In this document: in pieces, positions 25,747-36,010 of the stretch
How the letters are laid out: each line of letters begins with the position of its first letter
How positions within the stretch are numbered: the first letter of the stretch is position 1
Assembly (NCBI RefSeq): GCF_011684115.1
Contig: NZ_JAADJV010000007.1
Span: forward strand, 89,388 to 153,387
From: Rahnella aceris
Lineage (GTDB): Bacteria > Pseudomonadota > Gammaproteobacteria > Enterobacterales > Enterobacteriaceae
Direction: 5' to 3'
Length of the DNA stretch: 64,000 nt
Made by a program: the position numbers and the translations under genes
Notes under the pieces: generated by a model
Told to the model about the DNA's origin: nothing
What the model saw: only the letters and a program-made list of their open reading frames with translations
The model's database searches: none

Positions 25747-26646
25747 GTGCCTTTACTCATAATCACCACTATTTTGTGGGCTTTTTCCTTCAGCCTGATT
25801 GGCGTGTATCTGGCCGGACAGGTCGACAGCGTATTTTCTGTGTTAGTCCGTTTAGGGCTGGCGGCGCTGGTTTTCCTGCCGTTCCTGCGCTGGAAAGGCC
25901 ATCAGCTTACGACCATTCTGTTGTATATGGCGGTGGGGGCAATGCAGCTCGGGATCATGTATCTCATCAGCTTCGAGGCGTACCTGTATCTGTCTGTGCC
26001 GGAATTCCTGCTGTTTACGGTCATGACGCCGCTGTACGTCACGCTGATTTATGACCTGATCAGTGGCCGCAAAATCCGCATCGGTTATGCGCTCAGTGCG
26101 TTACTGGCGGTGGCGGGTGCAGCGATTATCCGTTACGACCACATCAGCGAACATTTCATTATTGGCTTATTACTGGTGCAGGCGGCGAATATCTGTTTTG
26201 CCATCGGACAGGTGGGCTATAAACGCCTGATGGAAACCCGGCCGATGCCACAGCACACGGCGTTTTCCTGGTTCTATATCGGCGCGTTGCTTTGCGCGGT
26301 GGTGGCGTGGTTCCTGTGGGGCAATCCGCAAAAACTGCCGACCACTGACCTGCAATGGGGCATTCTGGTGTGGCTGGGGATCGGCGCTTCAGGGCTGGGA
26401 TATTTCATGTGGAACTACGGTGCGACGCAGGTCGATGCGGGAACGCTGGGGATTATGAACAACTTTCACGTCCCGGCCGGGCTGCTGGTTAACCTGGCCA
26501 TCTGGCAACAGCAGCCGCACTGGCCGAGCTTTATTATCGGTGCCGCTGTGATTATGTCCTCACTGTGGGTACACCGGCGTTGGGTCGTGCCGCGTCGCGC
26601 ACAAACGGCAGATGATCGCACGCGTGCTGCCGCGCCGAACGAATAA
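25747..26646 (+). CDS. bioP: Biotin transporter BioP (YigM), DMT/EamA superfamily
   Basis: This 299-residue protein has ten predicted membrane spans in two EamA repeats, and a basic C-terminal tail. It matches E. coli YigM, shown to be the high-affinity biotin importer (renamed BioP), which also sits beside metR. The start is a GTG at 25747 with a weak AGGG upstream; an alternative start within the first span seems unlikely. Its last 95 bp overlap the 3' end of the convergent metR. A BirA-like box lies in front of it. Confidence 0.88.
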   Translation: MPLLIITTILWAFSFSLIGVYLAGQVDSVFSVLVRLGLAALVFLPFLRWKGHQLTTILLYMAVGAMQLGIMYLISFEAYLYLSVPEFLLFTVMTPLYVTLIYDLISGRKIRIGYALSALLAVAGAAIIRYDHISEHFIIGLLLVQAANICFAIGQVGYKRLMETRPMPQHTAFSWFYIGALLCAVVAWFLWGNPQKLPTTDLQWGILVWLGIGASGLGYFMWNYGATQVDAGTLGIMNNFHVPAGLLVNLAIWQQQPHWPSFIIGAAVIMSSLWVHRRWVVPRRAQTADDRTRAAAPNE

Positions 26647-27487
26647 AGGCTTCCGTCACCGGCTGACGCTGTTCGCCGTCACGTACGGCGGCGTACAGGC
26701 GGCTCCATAAGCCATCGCCCAGGGTTTTGGTCACCACCAGACCCTGGCGCTCAAAACTCTCTACTACCCAGTGCGGTAACGCCGCAATTCCCATTCTCGC
26801 CGACACCATCTGAATTAATAACAACGTGTTATCGACACTTTTCAGTGACGGGCTGACGCCTGCCGGTTGCAGGAAATGACGCCAGATATCCAGACGCTGG
26901 CGCTGCACCGGATAAATCATCAGCGTTTCAGTGCTGAGATCTTCCGGCGTGATCACCGTTTTGGTCGCCAGCGGATGATCCGGTGCCAGCACCAGACGCA
27001 CTTCAAAATCGAACATCGGGGAATAGTGCAAACCGCTACGCGGCAGGATGTCAGAGGTTAATACGATGTCCAGCTCGCCCTGTTGCAGGGCGGGCTGCGG
27101 GTCGAACGTCACGCCGGATTTGAAATCCATTAACACCTGCGGCCAGTTCTGATGGAAGTTATCCAGTGCAGGCGTCAGCCACTGAATACAACTGTGGCAT
27201 TCAATCGCGATACGCAGTGAAGTCTGGTGCGGCTCATTGCATGCCTGCAATGCCTGTTGAATTTGCGGCAGCACCTGTTCTGCCAGATTCAGCATGATTT
27301 CGCCCTGCGGGGTAAAACGCAGAGGCTGGCTTTTTCGCACGAACAATCTGAAACCGAGGCGTTGCTCAAGGTCACTGAACTGGTGCGACAGGGCCGATTG
27401 GGTCTGATGAAGCTGCGAGGCGGCTGCGGCCAGTGACCCGGTGTTGCGCAGTGCTTGCAACGTTCGCAGGTGTTTCAGTTCGATCAT
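26552..27487 (-). CDS. metR: LysR-type regulator of methionine biosynthesis MetR
   Basis: MetR activates metE and other methionine genes with homocysteine as co-effector. The 311-residue protein has the N-terminal winged helix-turn-helix ([22 protein letters not shown]) and a LysR effector domain. The C-terminal [18 protein letters not shown] is like E. coli MetR, which supports the stop at 26552 even though it overlaps bioP by 95 bp tail to tail. It is divergent from metE across 104 bp. Confidence 0.95.
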   Translation of the reverse strand: MIELKHLRTLQALRNTGSLAAAASQLHQTQSALSHQFSDLEQRLGFRLFVRKSQPLRFTPQGEIMLNLAEQVLPQIQQALQACNEPHQTSLRIAIECHSCIQWLTPALDNFHQNWPQVLMDFKSGVTFDPQPALQQGELDIVLTSDILPRSGLHYSPMFDFEVRLVLAPDHPLATKTVITPEDLSTETLMIYPVQRQRLDIWRHFLQPAGVSPSLKSVDNTLLLIQMVSARMGIAALPHWVVESFERQGLVVTKTLGDGLWSRLYAAVRDGEQRQPVTEAFIRSARQHACDHLPFVRDAARPNAGVPTVRT

Positions 27488-27591
27488 GAGAGTCCTTCAC
27501 TGTGTCATGAATAATTTGCGCTTGTGGAATATACACTACCTGCGGATTATGGATGTGTAAACATCTGGATGGCTAAACAGGAATTTAAAAG
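27488..27591 (+). promoter_or_regulatory. metR-metE divergent control region with possible MetJ boxes
   Basis: Three consecutive octamers at 27551-27574 (GGATGTGT, AAACATCT, GGATGGCT) match the MetJ met-box AGACGTCT at 5, 6 and 5 of 8 positions. Tandem 8-bp boxes are how MetJ binds. They lie 18-41 bp before the metE ATG. MetR sites of the TGAA-N5-TTCA type are expected in this gap but I could not place one convincingly. Confidence 0.5.
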
Positions 27592-29871
27592 ATGACGATA
27601 CTGAATCACACTCTGGGTTTTCCACGCGTTGGTCTGCGTCGTGAACTTAAAAAAGCACAAGAAAGCTACTGGGCAGGCAATTCCACTCAGGAAGAACTGC
27701 TGGCAACCGGACGTGAACTGCGCGCCCGTCACTGGAAGCAACAAGCTGAAGCAGGCGTGGATTTGGTGCCGGTGGGCGATTTCGCCTGGTACGATCACGT
27801 ACTGACCACCAGCCTGTTGCTGGGCAACGTACCGGCCCGTCATCAGAATGCCGATGGCTCTGTTGATCTCGATACTTTATTCCGCCTTGGCCGTGGCCGT
27901 GCGCCGACCGGTAAACCGGCTGCCGCGGCGGAAATGACCAAATGGTTTAACACCAACTATCACTACATGGTGCCGGAGTTCGTGAAAGGTCAGAAATTCA
28001 AACTGGCCTGGACACAACTGCTGGAAGAAGTGGACGAAGCGCTGGCGCTCGGCCACAAAGTGAAACCTGTTCTGCTTGGCCCGCTGACTTATCTCTGGCT
28101 TGGCAAAGTGAAGGGCGAACAGTTTGACCGTCTTTCCCTGCTCAACGATATTCTGCCTGTATATCAGCAGGTTCTGGCTGAACTGGCAAAACGCGATATC
28201 GAATGGGTGCAGATTGACGAACCGGCTCTGGTTCTGGAACTGCCGCAGGAATGGCTGGATGCGTACAAACCGGCTTACACCGCGCTGGAACAGAGTAAAA
28301 CTAAACTGCTGCTGACCACTTATTTCGACAGCGTCGGGCACAACCTCGACACCATTCGCCAGTTACCGGTTCAGGGTCTGCATATTGATGCCGTCGCCGG
28401 TCGTGACGATCTGCAAACCGTCATCAACGCGCTGCCAAAAGACTGGCTGATTTCTCTGGGGGTCATCAATGGCCGTAACGTCTGGCGCGCGGATCTCAGT
28501 ACCTGGTTTGACCGTCTGAAGCCACTGGTTGAAGACCGTAAAATCTGGATCGGCAGCTCCTGTTCACTGCTGCACAGCCCGATCGACTTAAGCGTCGAAA
28601 GCCGTCTGGATGAAGAAGTGAAAAGCTGGTTCGCCTTCGCCCTGCAAAAATGTGCCGAACTGGCGTTGCTGACCGCTGCCCTGAACAATCCCACCGCCGA
28701 AGCGCAGCAAAAACTGGCGGAATACAGCGCGCCAATCCGCGCCCGTCGTGAATCCACCCGAGTAAACAATGCGGCCGTCGGTAAACGTGTTGCCGCGATT
28801 ACTGCTGCGGATATTGAGCGTCAGCATGTTTACACCGAACGCGCCAAAGCGCAGCGTGCCCGTTTCAACCTGCCGGCATGGCCGACCACAACCATCGGTT
28901 CATTCCCGCAAACCACTGAAATCCGCGGCCTGCGTCTGGACTTTAAACAAGGCCGTCTGGATAACACTAAATACCGTACCGGTATCAGTGAGCATATTAA
29001 GCAAGCCATCAAAGAACAGGAACGTCTGGGTATCGACGTGCTGGTTCACGGCGAAGCTGAACGTAATGACATGGTGGAATACTTCGGTGAACATCTGGAC
29101 GGTTTTGTGTTCACGCAAAACGGCTGGGTACAGAGCTACGGTTCACGTTGTGTGAAACCTCCGGTCATTATCGGCGACGTCAGCCGCCCGCAAGCGATCA
29201 CCGTAGAGTGGGCGAAGTACGCGCAGTCTCTGACCGAAAAACCGGTGAAAGGCATGCTGACCGGCCCGCTTACGATCCTGTGCTGGTCGTTCCCGCGTGA
29301 AGATGTCAGCCGCGAAACGATCGCCAAACAAATCGCGCTGGCACTGCGTGATGAAGTCGAAGATCTGGAAAAAGCCGGTATCGGCATCATCCAGATTGAC
29401 GAACCGGCACTGCGGGAAGGCCTGCCATTGCGCCAGTCTGAATGGAATGCGTACCTGCGCTGGGCGGTGGATGCGTTCAAACTGAATGCCGCAATTGCCC
29501 GTGACGACACGCAGATCCATACCCATATGTGTTACTGCGAGTTCAACGACATCATGGATTCCATTGCCGCACTGGATGCTGACGTGATCACTATCGAAAC
29601 CTCACGTTCCGATATGGACTTGCTGGAATCGTTTAAAGACTTCGAATACCCGAACGAAATCGGGCCGGGCGTTTACGACATTCACTCGCCAAATGTGCCC
29701 AGTGTGGAATGGATTGAAGACCTGCTGCGTAAAGCTGCAGATCGTATTCCGGCAGAACGCCTGTGGGTCAACCCGGACTGCGGCCTGAAAACCCGTGGCT
29801 GGCCGGAAACCCGCGAGTCGCTGGAAAACATGGTGAAAGCCGCCAGGCGTCTGCGTGCTGAGAAAGCCTGA
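27592..29871 (+). CDS. metE: Cobalamin-independent methionine synthase MetE
   Basis: MetE transfers the methyl group of 5-methyltetrahydropteroyl-triglutamate to homocysteine, the last step of methionine synthesis, without vitamin B12. At 759 residues it is close to E. coli (753). The zinc site is visible in the C-terminal barrel: His and Cys in [11 protein letters not shown] and the last Cys in [12 protein letters not shown]. The N-terminal half ([20 protein letters not shown]) is the non-catalytic barrel. It is divergent from metR and ends with a strong terminator. Confidence 0.98.
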   Translation: MTILNHTLGFPRVGLRRELKKAQESYWAGNSTQEELLATGRELRARHWKQQAEAGVDLVPVGDFAWYDHVLTTSLLLGNVPARHQNADGSVDLDTLFRLGRGRAPTGKPAAAAEMTKWFNTNYHYMVPEFVKGQKFKLAWTQLLEEVDEALALGHKVKPVLLGPLTYLWLGKVKGEQFDRLSLLNDILPVYQQVLAELAKRDIEWVQIDEPALVLELPQEWLDAYKPAYTALEQSKTKLLLTTYFDSVGHNLDTIRQLPVQGLHIDAVAGRDDLQTVINALPKDWLISLGVINGRNVWRADLSTWFDRLKPLVEDRKIWIGSSCSLLHSPIDLSVESRLDEEVKSWFAFALQKCAELALLTAALNNPTAEAQQKLAEYSAPIRARRESTRVNNAAVGKRVAAITAADIERQHVYTERAKAQRARFNLPAWPTTTIGSFPQTTEIRGLRLDFKQGRLDNTKYRTGISEHIKQAIKEQERLGIDVLVHGEAERNDMVEYFGEHLDGFVFTQNGWVQSYGSRCVKPPVIIGDVSRPQAITVEWAKYAQSLTEKPVKGMLTGPLTILCWSFPREDVSRETIAKQIALALRDEVEDLEKAGIGIIQIDEPALREGLPLRQSEWNAYLRWAVDAFKLNAAIARDDTQIHTHMCYCEFNDIMDSIAALDADVITIETSRSDMDLLESFKDFEYPNEIGPGVYDIHSPNVPSVEWIEDLLRKAADRIPAERLWVNPDCGLKTRGWPETRESLENMVKAARRLRAEKA

Positions 29872-29913
29872 GTGAACGCTCTCTAGATTTACGTTGTGTT
29901 GTTGCTGAAACGT

Positions 29914-29942
29914 TTGGGGCACTCCGGTGCCCCCTTTTTATT
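29914..29942 (+). terminator. Terminator of metE
   Basis: GGGGCAC, a TCCG loop and GTGCCCC are followed by CTTTTTATTT, 42 bp past the metE stop. It is a standard intrinsic terminator. The following ~200 bp up to yijO hold no gene that I can support. Confidence 0.93.
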
Positions 29943-30168
29943 TCAGTTTTTTGCGTCCCCGTGCCATTGCCGCATCAGTCCGCCCTCTGAAAGTGACACA
30001 TGCCCGTGACGCTTTACAGGTGGAACCCTTCCGCCTGAAGGCTGCACCGGATGTGCAACGCCTGGCGGGGCGGAATTTCCATCTTCTTCCGCAAATTTTG
30101 GTCTTGTTTTTCTTTCTCCGGCGCAGATTCGCTATCATGGTGTGATTCTGCTGAAAGGTAGCCTGACC

Positions 30169-31032
30169 ATGACCCATCTGCTTTGTCCCCTTTTAACGCC
30201 AGTACTTGAACATCCGCACGGTATCCGCCAGGTGTATTTTGCCGGTGCTCAGCATTCCGTGCCTGAACTGTCCTATCAGGTCGATTTCCCCCGGCTGGAA
30301 CTGATTCTGGAAGGGGAGCAGATGATGAAATGCGAGGACGAACAGGGGAACAATCAGGATGTCCGCATGCTGGCGGGCGATGTGTTGTTCATTCCCGCTA
30401 AAGGCTGGAACAGCCCGCAATGGCAAGAACCGGTACGCACGCTGACTCTGTTATTTGGCAAGCAGCAACTGGGCTTTAGTCTGCTGAACTGGGATGGCGC
30501 GCAGTTTACGTCCGGCGAAAAAGGCAATGTGGGCAGGCGCGGGCCGCGCGTGGGGGCGTTTATGTTGCAGGCATTAAACGAACTGGCCTGGCACCGCAGC
30601 GATCAGACTACGGCGCAGTTTCTGGTGAAAGGGTTGTTGAGCCACGCGCTGGACTTGTTCAGTTCCTTTGTGAAAACTGCCTCGCGCAGTCAGGCGCTTT
30701 TTGAGGCCGTTCGCCAGTATATCGAAGAACATTACCGCGAGCCGCTGACCCGTGATTCTGTCGCTAAGGCTTTCTATATTTCGCCAAATTACCTGTCGCA
30801 TTTATTCCAGAAAAGCGGCGGTATCGGGCTGAACGAATACCTGAATTATGTCCGCCTTGAACAGGCGAAGAACTTGTTGAAAGGCTACGACATGAAAGTG
30901 AGGGAAGTGGCGCACGCCTGTGGCTTTGTCGACAGTAACTATTTTTGCCGCCAGTTCAGGAAAAGCACTGAGCGTTCTCCGTCAGAATACCGGCGGCAAT
31001 ACCGTAGCCAGTTGGAAAATAGGGCGTCGTAA
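30169..31032 (+). CDS. yijO: AraC-family transcriptional regulator YijO
   Basis: The 287-residue protein has an N-terminal cupin-like sensing domain (LELILEGEQMM...GDVLFIPAKGWNSPQW) and a C-terminal AraC double helix-turn-helix (VAKAFYISPNYLSHLFQ and VREVAHACGFVDSNYFCRQF). It closely matches E. coli YijO, which also sits beside frwD-pflC-pflD-frwB-frwC. It is therefore the likely regulator of this PTS/glycyl-radical cluster, though its signal is unknown. A GTG at 30142 would add nine residues; the ATG at 30169 with AAAGG upstream fits E. coli better. Its stop is 3 bp from that of frwD. Confidence 0.9.
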   Translation: MTHLLCPLLTPVLEHPHGIRQVYFAGAQHSVPELSYQVDFPRLELILEGEQMMKCEDEQGNNQDVRMLAGDVLFIPAKGWNSPQWQEPVRTLTLLFGKQQLGFSLLNWDGAQFTSGEKGNVGRRGPRVGAFMLQALNELAWHRSDQTTAQFLVKGLLSHALDLFSSFVKTASRSQALFEAVRQYIEEHYREPLTRDSVAKAFYISPNYLSHLFQKSGGIGLNEYLNYVRLEQAKNLLKGYDMKVREVAHACGFVDSNYFCRQFRKSTERSPSEYRRQYRSQLENRAS

Positions 31033-31035
31033 TCG

Positions 31036-31380
31036 TCAGGGCAGAACGATTTTCGTTCCCTGAGGCGAGGTGGCGAGTTTCTTTACGGCAGCCATCACTT
31101 TCTCCGGCGTGCGTAAAAAGGTGTGGATGCCGGTTTGGACGCAACGGCTGTGCGCAAATCGCTCACCGTTTTCCAGTTGAATTTCAGTGACTAAAAGAAC
31201 AACATCGGCCTGAGCAATGTCGGTTTCTGACAGTGCATTTTCGAGGCCCAGCGCACCCTGAGTTTCAACTTTTACCGGCCATTTTTCGTGCTGACACAGT
31301 TTTTCCAGCTTTTCTGCCGCCATATAAGTATGCGCCACACCGCTGATACAGGCGGTTACTGCGACCAGTTTGAGCGACAT
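31036..31380 (-). CDS. frwD: Fructose-like PTS enzyme IIB component FrwD
   Basis: This 114-residue protein is a IIB-Fru domain. The phosphorylated cysteine is Cys11 in AVTACISGVAHTYMAA. It would take phosphate from a PTS EIIA domain and pass it to the sugar carried by FrwC. The 40 C-terminal residues are less conserved. It is last in the minus-strand frwC-frwB-pflD-pflC-frwD operon, as in E. coli. The sugar is unknown. A second IIB (FrwB) is in the same operon. Confidence 0.92.
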   Translation of the reverse strand: MSLKLVAVTACISGVAHTYMAAEKLEKLCQHEKWPVKVETQGALGLENALSETDIAQADVVLLVTEIQLENGERFAHSRCVQTGIHTFLRTPEKVMAAVKKLATSPQGTKIVLP

Positions 31381-31404
31381 AGTGTTTCCCCTGATTAAGA
31401 AAAT

Positions 31405-32241
31405 TTATCCACCGAGCGTCACGGTATAACCGTATTTTTCGGCCATCGCATAAAACGGCGCAATAGCTGCGGCATCCGGTGCCGTCGTCTTATACATTGA
31501 ATACGTTTTATCCAGTAACGGATACTTCGCTTCGCCGTATTTGTGAAAGGGCAGCAGATGGATTTCAGTTAAATTGAAGGGGTGCAGGAAATCCAGAATT
31601 TGTTGCATATTTTCAAGTGTTAACGTGAAACCGGGGATCAACGGCAGGCGGGGCAGCAGCTTAACGCCGCGTCGTGCCAATGCCGTGAAATTCTGCAACA
31701 CACGCGGCTGATCCATATTGAGCACTGCTCGTGCCTGAGCGGGATCCATTATCTTGAAGTCATACAACACCTGATCGCAGTGATCGGCGAGCGCCAACAG
31801 GTGGCCCAGCGGTGCATCGCCCGCCGTTTCGATCGCTGTCGGAATGCCTAAGGCCTGCAATTCCCTGAGCAACTCACCGGCAAATGTGTATTGCATCAGC
31901 ACTTCGCCGCCGGAAAGCGTGACACCACCGCCCGACGAGCGGAAAAAAATCTCATCCTTGAGCAGGCGCGTCATTAAGTCCGGCAGCGTAATATCTTCGC
32001 CGACATACTCCATTGCACCACTCGGACATTCGTTCGGATCCTGCAAACAGGTGCGGCAGTTCAGGCATTTTGCCTGCCTTTTGATGACCTGAATGCGTGG
32101 TGACATCGATTCAGGGTTGGCGCACCACGGACAGCGGTGGGGGCAACCTTTGAAGAAAACCAGGGTACGGATACCCTGGCCATCGTTGAGTGAAAAACGC
32201 TGAATGTTGAAGATGCGCCCGCGTCTTTCCGTTGCTTCCAT
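31405..32241 (-). CDS. pflC: Glycyl-radical enzyme activating enzyme PflC
   Basis: PflC is a radical SAM enzyme that makes the glycyl radical on its partner PflD under anaerobic conditions. The SAM-cluster motif is Cys-X3-Cys-X2-Cys in FFKGCPHRCPWCANPE. A second iron-sulfur motif follows (CLNCRTC...NECPSGA, four Cys). GGGVTLSGGEVLMQ is the SAM-binding glycine-rich segment. An upstream start at 32403 would add 54 residues that overlap pflD in another frame and do not fit the family, so the ATG at 32241 is chosen, giving 278 residues. pflD ends 16 bp upstream. Confidence 0.93.
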   Translation of the reverse strand: MEATERRGRIFNIQRFSLNDGQGIRTLVFFKGCPHRCPWCANPESMSPRIQVIKRQAKCLNCRTCLQDPNECPSGAMEYVGEDITLPDLMTRLLKDEIFFRSSGGGVTLSGGEVLMQYTFAGELLRELQALGIPTAIETAGDAPLGHLLALADHCDQVLYDFKIMDPAQARAVLNMDQPRVLQNFTALARRGVKLLPRLPLIPGFTLTLENMQQILDFLHPFNLTEIHLLPFHKYGEAKYPLLDKTYSMYKTTAPDAAAIAPFYAMAEKYGYTVTLGG

Positions 32242-32257
32242 AACAGGGATCCGCAGG

Positions 32258-34555
32258 TCAGAGCTGGTGCGCGGTGCGACCGATAATGTCATCCTGGATC
32301 TCCTTTGACAGCTCAACAAAGAACGCGCTGTATCCCGCCACCCTGACGACCAGCCCCGCAAAATCCTGTGGACGTTTTTGCGCTTCGCGAAGCTGCTCAG
32401 CATTCACCACGTTGAACTGCACATGCTGCAACTTCAGACGGGTGAACGCGCCGAGGAAATCGGCCAGTTTATTCAGCCCCTGCTGGCCTTCAAGCGTTGA
32501 TGGCGTGAACTTCACATTCAGCAGCGTACCGTTGGAGAGCAGTGTATTGTCGAGTTTACTGACGGATTTCAGTACCGCCGTTGGCCCCTGATGATCCTGG
32601 CCCAACATTGGCGAAAGTCCGCCATCTGCCAGTTGTTCACCGGCAAAACGGCCATCCGGCGTTGCGCCGACTACCGCACCTAAAGGTACGTGTGCGGAAA
32701 CGGTATAAGAACCCGGCGTAAACTGACCACCGCGTGGATTACGATACTGCTCGACTTCCTTACAGTAAAAACGCAGCAAATCTGCACTGATCAAATCGAC
32801 TTCATCAATGTCGTTGCCATACTTCTCAAAGCGGTTGATCAGGCGGGCGCGAATGGCGCGGCCTTCCTCGCTGGCAAAATTCTCTTTCAGCGAAGCCAGT
32901 AATTCATCAAAGGTCAGGCGTTGCTGATCAAACACCATGCCTTTCAGCGCATACAGGGAATCGCTGAGGTTGGCGATGCCGATACCCTGAACACCGGAAA
33001 AATTATAACGTGCGCCGCCAGCGGTAATGTCTTTGCCGCTGTCCAGACAACCTGTAATAAAGGAGGACAGCAGCGGAACCGGTGCCCAGTCGCGGTGGCC
33101 GATATCACAGATATTGCTGCCCTGCGCCATCAGCCTGACGTAATGGCTGATTTTCCGGCGGATCTGTTCCACCAGCTCAGGATAAGTAATCGCGGTGTTT
33201 CCTTCATTTTCATGCAGCGTCAGTTCCATGACTTTCAACAGGTTAAACATGGCAATATCATGCAGCCCGTAGGTTTTGCCAGGGATGGATAATTCCACGC
33301 AGCCTACTACCGCATAATCCCGCGCATCCTCAAGGCGCACGCCACGATTGAGAAATGCCGGAACCACCACTTCATCATTAAAGATTTGTGGAATGCCGGT
33401 GCCGAGGCGGATTGTTTCGGCGGTTTTCAGCAGGAACGGGCGGTCGATCAGTTCATTGACTCTCACGCCAAGGTTAGGCTGTGGCAGACAAATACTCTGA
33501 TAGGCATCCAGGCACAGGAACGACAACACATTGACGGCGCTGCGTCCGGTGTCGGTCAGACCGCCGAGTAAAATGGTGTAACCCGTCGGGAATCCGGCGA
33601 AGTAACGTGCGCTGGACGACGAACGCAGCAGCACGATGTCGTTGCATTTCACCCACAGGCTTTCCAGCAGTTCTTTAAGAAACGCCGGGGATTCGCCGTG
33701 GGACAGCGAGTGCTGATAGAACGGCAGCATGTACTGATCGAAGCGCCCGAGGGACAGCGAACTGGCATTGGATTCGTATTGCAAAATGATATTCATATAC
33801 CAGAACAGCTGGCAGGCCTGATAGAAATCCTGTGGCTTATGGCCGGAAATATATCGCGAAATGCGGGCAATACGCGCCAGTTCTTGTTTTCTTGAGTTGT
33901 CCTGACAGGCTTCTGCTAACTCTTCTGCCAGCGCGGCGTAGCGCAAAATATGCCGCTGTGCTGCCTGCAGTGTCATCAGCGCTGCCTGATAAAAGGCATT
34001 ATCCGGTGCGCCGGCAACGTGTTGCTGAAGTTCTGAAACTAAGCTATCCAGGCCCGAATTCAGCAGACGGGGATAATCGATAATGATGTGCCCCTGACCT
34101 TTGTCAGTCTGGTTGATACTGAAAATCTGCGTCTGAGTGGCCGCTTTCACTTCTTCCGGCATCTGGCTGTTAATGAAATCCTTCATCGAATGCGATTCCC
34201 AGTAAGGGAAAAGCTGCCTGCGGTAAATCTGTTTATCCTGCTCAGAAATGTTGAAACGGTCCTGCGGACGGGTGGGAAACGTGTCCAGCTCTTTCAGCAG
34301 CCAGCAGGGGTCCATTTCAGGGGAGATGATCCCCGCACGTGGTTTGACCGTACGGTTACCGACAATCAGCTCGTCTTCACGCAAGGCAATCTCAATGTTA
34401 TCCAGAATGTATGCCGTGGCTTTCGCGCGGCGCAAAAGCGTGGGTTCGCCTTCTGTGCTGCGGTGACTTTCGGTATACAGCAGGGCACGTTCCAGCGAGA
34501 TTTCACGCGGGCTGGCGAAAAGTGCGGCTTTAAGACGTTCTGTGCGGGAAGTCAT
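32258..34555 (-). CDS. pflD: Glycyl-radical enzyme PflD (GCVE-type, probably not a formate-lyase)
   Basis: At 765 residues from the ATG at 34555 it equals E. coli PflD in length; AAGGAG precedes this start, and the upstream in-frame extension to 34627 is rejected. The glycyl radical site is Gly741 in VVRVAGYSAFF. The catalytic cysteine is Cys419 in AVVGCVELSIPG, followed by Glu421. True pyruvate formate-lyase has two adjacent cysteines; a single Cys with Glu (GCVE) marks glycyl-radical eliminases such as glycerol or diol dehydratase and choline lyase. A dehydratase or lyase on a polyol or sugar-derived substrate is therefore more likely. The substrate is unknown. Confidence 0.92.
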   Translation of the reverse strand: MTSRTERLKAALFASPREISLERALLYTESHRSTEGEPTLLRRAKATAYILDNIEIALREDELIVGNRTVKPRAGIISPEMDPCWLLKELDTFPTRPQDRFNISEQDKQIYRRQLFPYWESHSMKDFINSQMPEEVKAATQTQIFSINQTDKGQGHIIIDYPRLLNSGLDSLVSELQQHVAGAPDNAFYQAALMTLQAAQRHILRYAALAEELAEACQDNSRKQELARIARISRYISGHKPQDFYQACQLFWYMNIILQYESNASSLSLGRFDQYMLPFYQHSLSHGESPAFLKELLESLWVKCNDIVLLRSSSSARYFAGFPTGYTILLGGLTDTGRSAVNVLSFLCLDAYQSICLPQPNLGVRVNELIDRPFLLKTAETIRLGTGIPQIFNDEVVVPAFLNRGVRLEDARDYAVVGCVELSIPGKTYGLHDIAMFNLLKVMELTLHENEGNTAITYPELVEQIRRKISHYVRLMAQGSNICDIGHRDWAPVPLLSSFITGCLDSGKDITAGGARYNFSGVQGIGIANLSDSLYALKGMVFDQQRLTFDELLASLKENFASEEGRAIRARLINRFEKYGNDIDEVDLISADLLRFYCKEVEQYRNPRGGQFTPGSYTVSAHVPLGAVVGATPDGRFAGEQLADGGLSPMLGQDHQGPTAVLKSVSKLDNTLLSNGTLLNVKFTPSTLEGQQGLNKLADFLGAFTRLKLQHVQFNVVNAEQLREAQKRPQDFAGLVVRVAGYSAFFVELSKEIQDDIIGRTAHQL

Positions 34556-34571
34556 CTCGTTCTCCTTGGGA

Positions 34572-34901
34572 TCAATCCGTGACAGCAGCTTTGGCGAGAT
34601 GCGCTGCGATTTTTTCCATGATGGCATCTGCGCGTTTTACGGCATCGCTGATGGCCACGCGCACCGTCACTTTGCCTTTGAAACGCTCTTCCTGTTTGAT
34701 ACCGATGTCTTTGGTCAGGATCACGATGTCGGCGGCCGCCACATCTTCCGGCGTCAGTTCGTTTTCCAGACCGATTGAACCCTGCGTTTCAACTTTGCAT
34801 TCCCAGCCTTTAGCTTTTGCCGCACGTTCAATCGCTTCAGCCGCCATATAAGTATGAGCAACACCGGACGGGCACGCGGTGACAGCAATAATGTGAGTCA
34901 T
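34572..34901 (-). CDS. frwB: Fructose-like PTS enzyme IIB component FrwB
   Basis: The 109-residue protein is a IIB-Fru domain, with phosphorylated Cys10 in IIAVTACPSGVAHTYMAAEA. It phosphorylates the incoming sugar bound by FrwC after receiving phosphate from an EIIA, most likely the EIIA domain of the fusion protein PtsA encoded across the divergent promoter. The pflD start lies 16 bp downstream, and frwC ends 17 bp upstream. Confidence 0.94.
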   Translation of the reverse strand: MTHIIAVTACPSGVAHTYMAAEAIERAAKAKGWECKVETQGSIGLENELTPEDVAAADIVILTKDIGIKQEERFKGKVTVRVAISDAVKRADAIMEKIAAHLAKAAVTD

Positions 34902-34918
34902 GATGTTTTCCTTTGGGT

Positions 34919-35998
34919 TCAGTTAATTTCGAAGTCCAGATCAAGGTCAGATTCCTGACGCGTTTTTGCCGACTGCTTTTTGGCGGCCAGATATTTCAGC
35001 GTGTTGACGCACAGTGCAGTGACAACCATGCCGACCAGCAGCGCGCCGATATACCCCAGTTTTCCCTGCACGACCGGCAGTACAATCAGCCCGCCCCAGC
35101 CGGCATAGCATTGCGCGCCAACCAGGGCGGCAGTCACCGCCGCACAAGCAGAACCGAACATGATGGAAGGAATGACACGCAACGGATCAGCGGCGGCAAA
35201 AGGTATGGCGCCTTCGGTGATACCGACACAGCCCATCAGCATGGCGGCTTTGCCCGCTTCGCGCTCTTCGGTGGAATAGTATTTACGGCCAATCAGCGTG
35301 GCAAAGCCCAGCCCCAGCGGCGGTGTCGCGATAGCCACGGCGGCAATCGCCACCACGGTATACACGCCCTGTGCCACGCAAATCAGCATGAAAGCGTAGG
35401 CCACTTTATTAACAGGCCCGCCCATGTCGAAGGCCAGCATCAGTCCCATGATGATGGCGAGCACAATAATGCTGCCCTGCTGCATGCCTTGTAGCCAGTG
35501 AGTCAGGGAGGTGGTCAACAAACCAACCGGTTCGCCCAGTCCCCACATCATGACCCCCGCAGTCAGCAGGGTGCCGATAATCGGGATCACGAAGATCGGC
35601 ATCACCGAGCGCAGGATCTTCGGTACGCGGATCTTCTTAAGATAGAAAACGATAATGCCGCCCAGCAAACCGGCGATGATCGCGCCAAAAAATCCTGCGC
35701 CGAATGAGGCGCCGACCCAGGCGCCGATTGCCGAAGGGGCGAGCGCGGAACGGTCAGAGATGGAATAACCGATATAAGCCGCCAGAAAAGGCACCATCAG
35801 GGTTAAACCGGCGACGCCGATATCAAATAACTTTTTCAGGTTCGGATCGGTTGCCGCGTCCGGTACGGCACCTTTGCCATACAGCATCACCGAGACCGCC
35901 AGCAAAATGCCACCCGCGACCACAAAGGGGATCATATGAGACACGCCAGTCATCAGATGCTGGCGGGTATTTTTTAGAATATTGAGTAAGTCTTTCAT
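34919..35998 (-). CDS. frwC: Fructose-like PTS enzyme IIC permease FrwC
   Basis: FrwC is the membrane sugar channel of the Frw PTS. From the ATG at 35998 it is 359 residues, as in E. coli; GTGGAG precedes this start. It has eight to ten membrane spans and IIC-Fru motifs FDMGGPVNKVAYAF and GITEGAIPFAAADPLRVIPS. The substrate is unassigned in E. coli too. It is first in the minus-strand operon and is divergent from ptsA. Confidence 0.95.
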   Translation of the reverse strand: MKDLLNILKNTRQHLMTGVSHMIPFVVAGGILLAVSVMLYGKGAVPDAATDPNLKKLFDIGVAGLTLMVPFLAAYIGYSISDRSALAPSAIGAWVGASFGAGFFGAIIAGLLGGIIVFYLKKIRVPKILRSVMPIFVIPIIGTLLTAGVMMWGLGEPVGLLTTSLTHWLQGMQQGSIIVLAIIMGLMLAFDMGGPVNKVAYAFMLICVAQGVYTVVAIAAVAIATPPLGLGFATLIGRKYYSTEEREAGKAAMLMGCVGITEGAIPFAAADPLRVIPSIMFGSACAAVTAALVGAQCYAGWGGLIVLPVVQGKLGYIGALLVGMVVTALCVNTLKYLAAKKQSAKTRQESDLDLDFEIN

Positions 35999-36010
35999 GA
36001 TGAACTCCAC

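Noticed and set aside
32242..32403. N-terminal extension of PflC
   Set aside because: The added 54 residues lie over the pflD 3' end in another frame, are Arg/Ser-rich without family match, and a good ATG exists at 32241.
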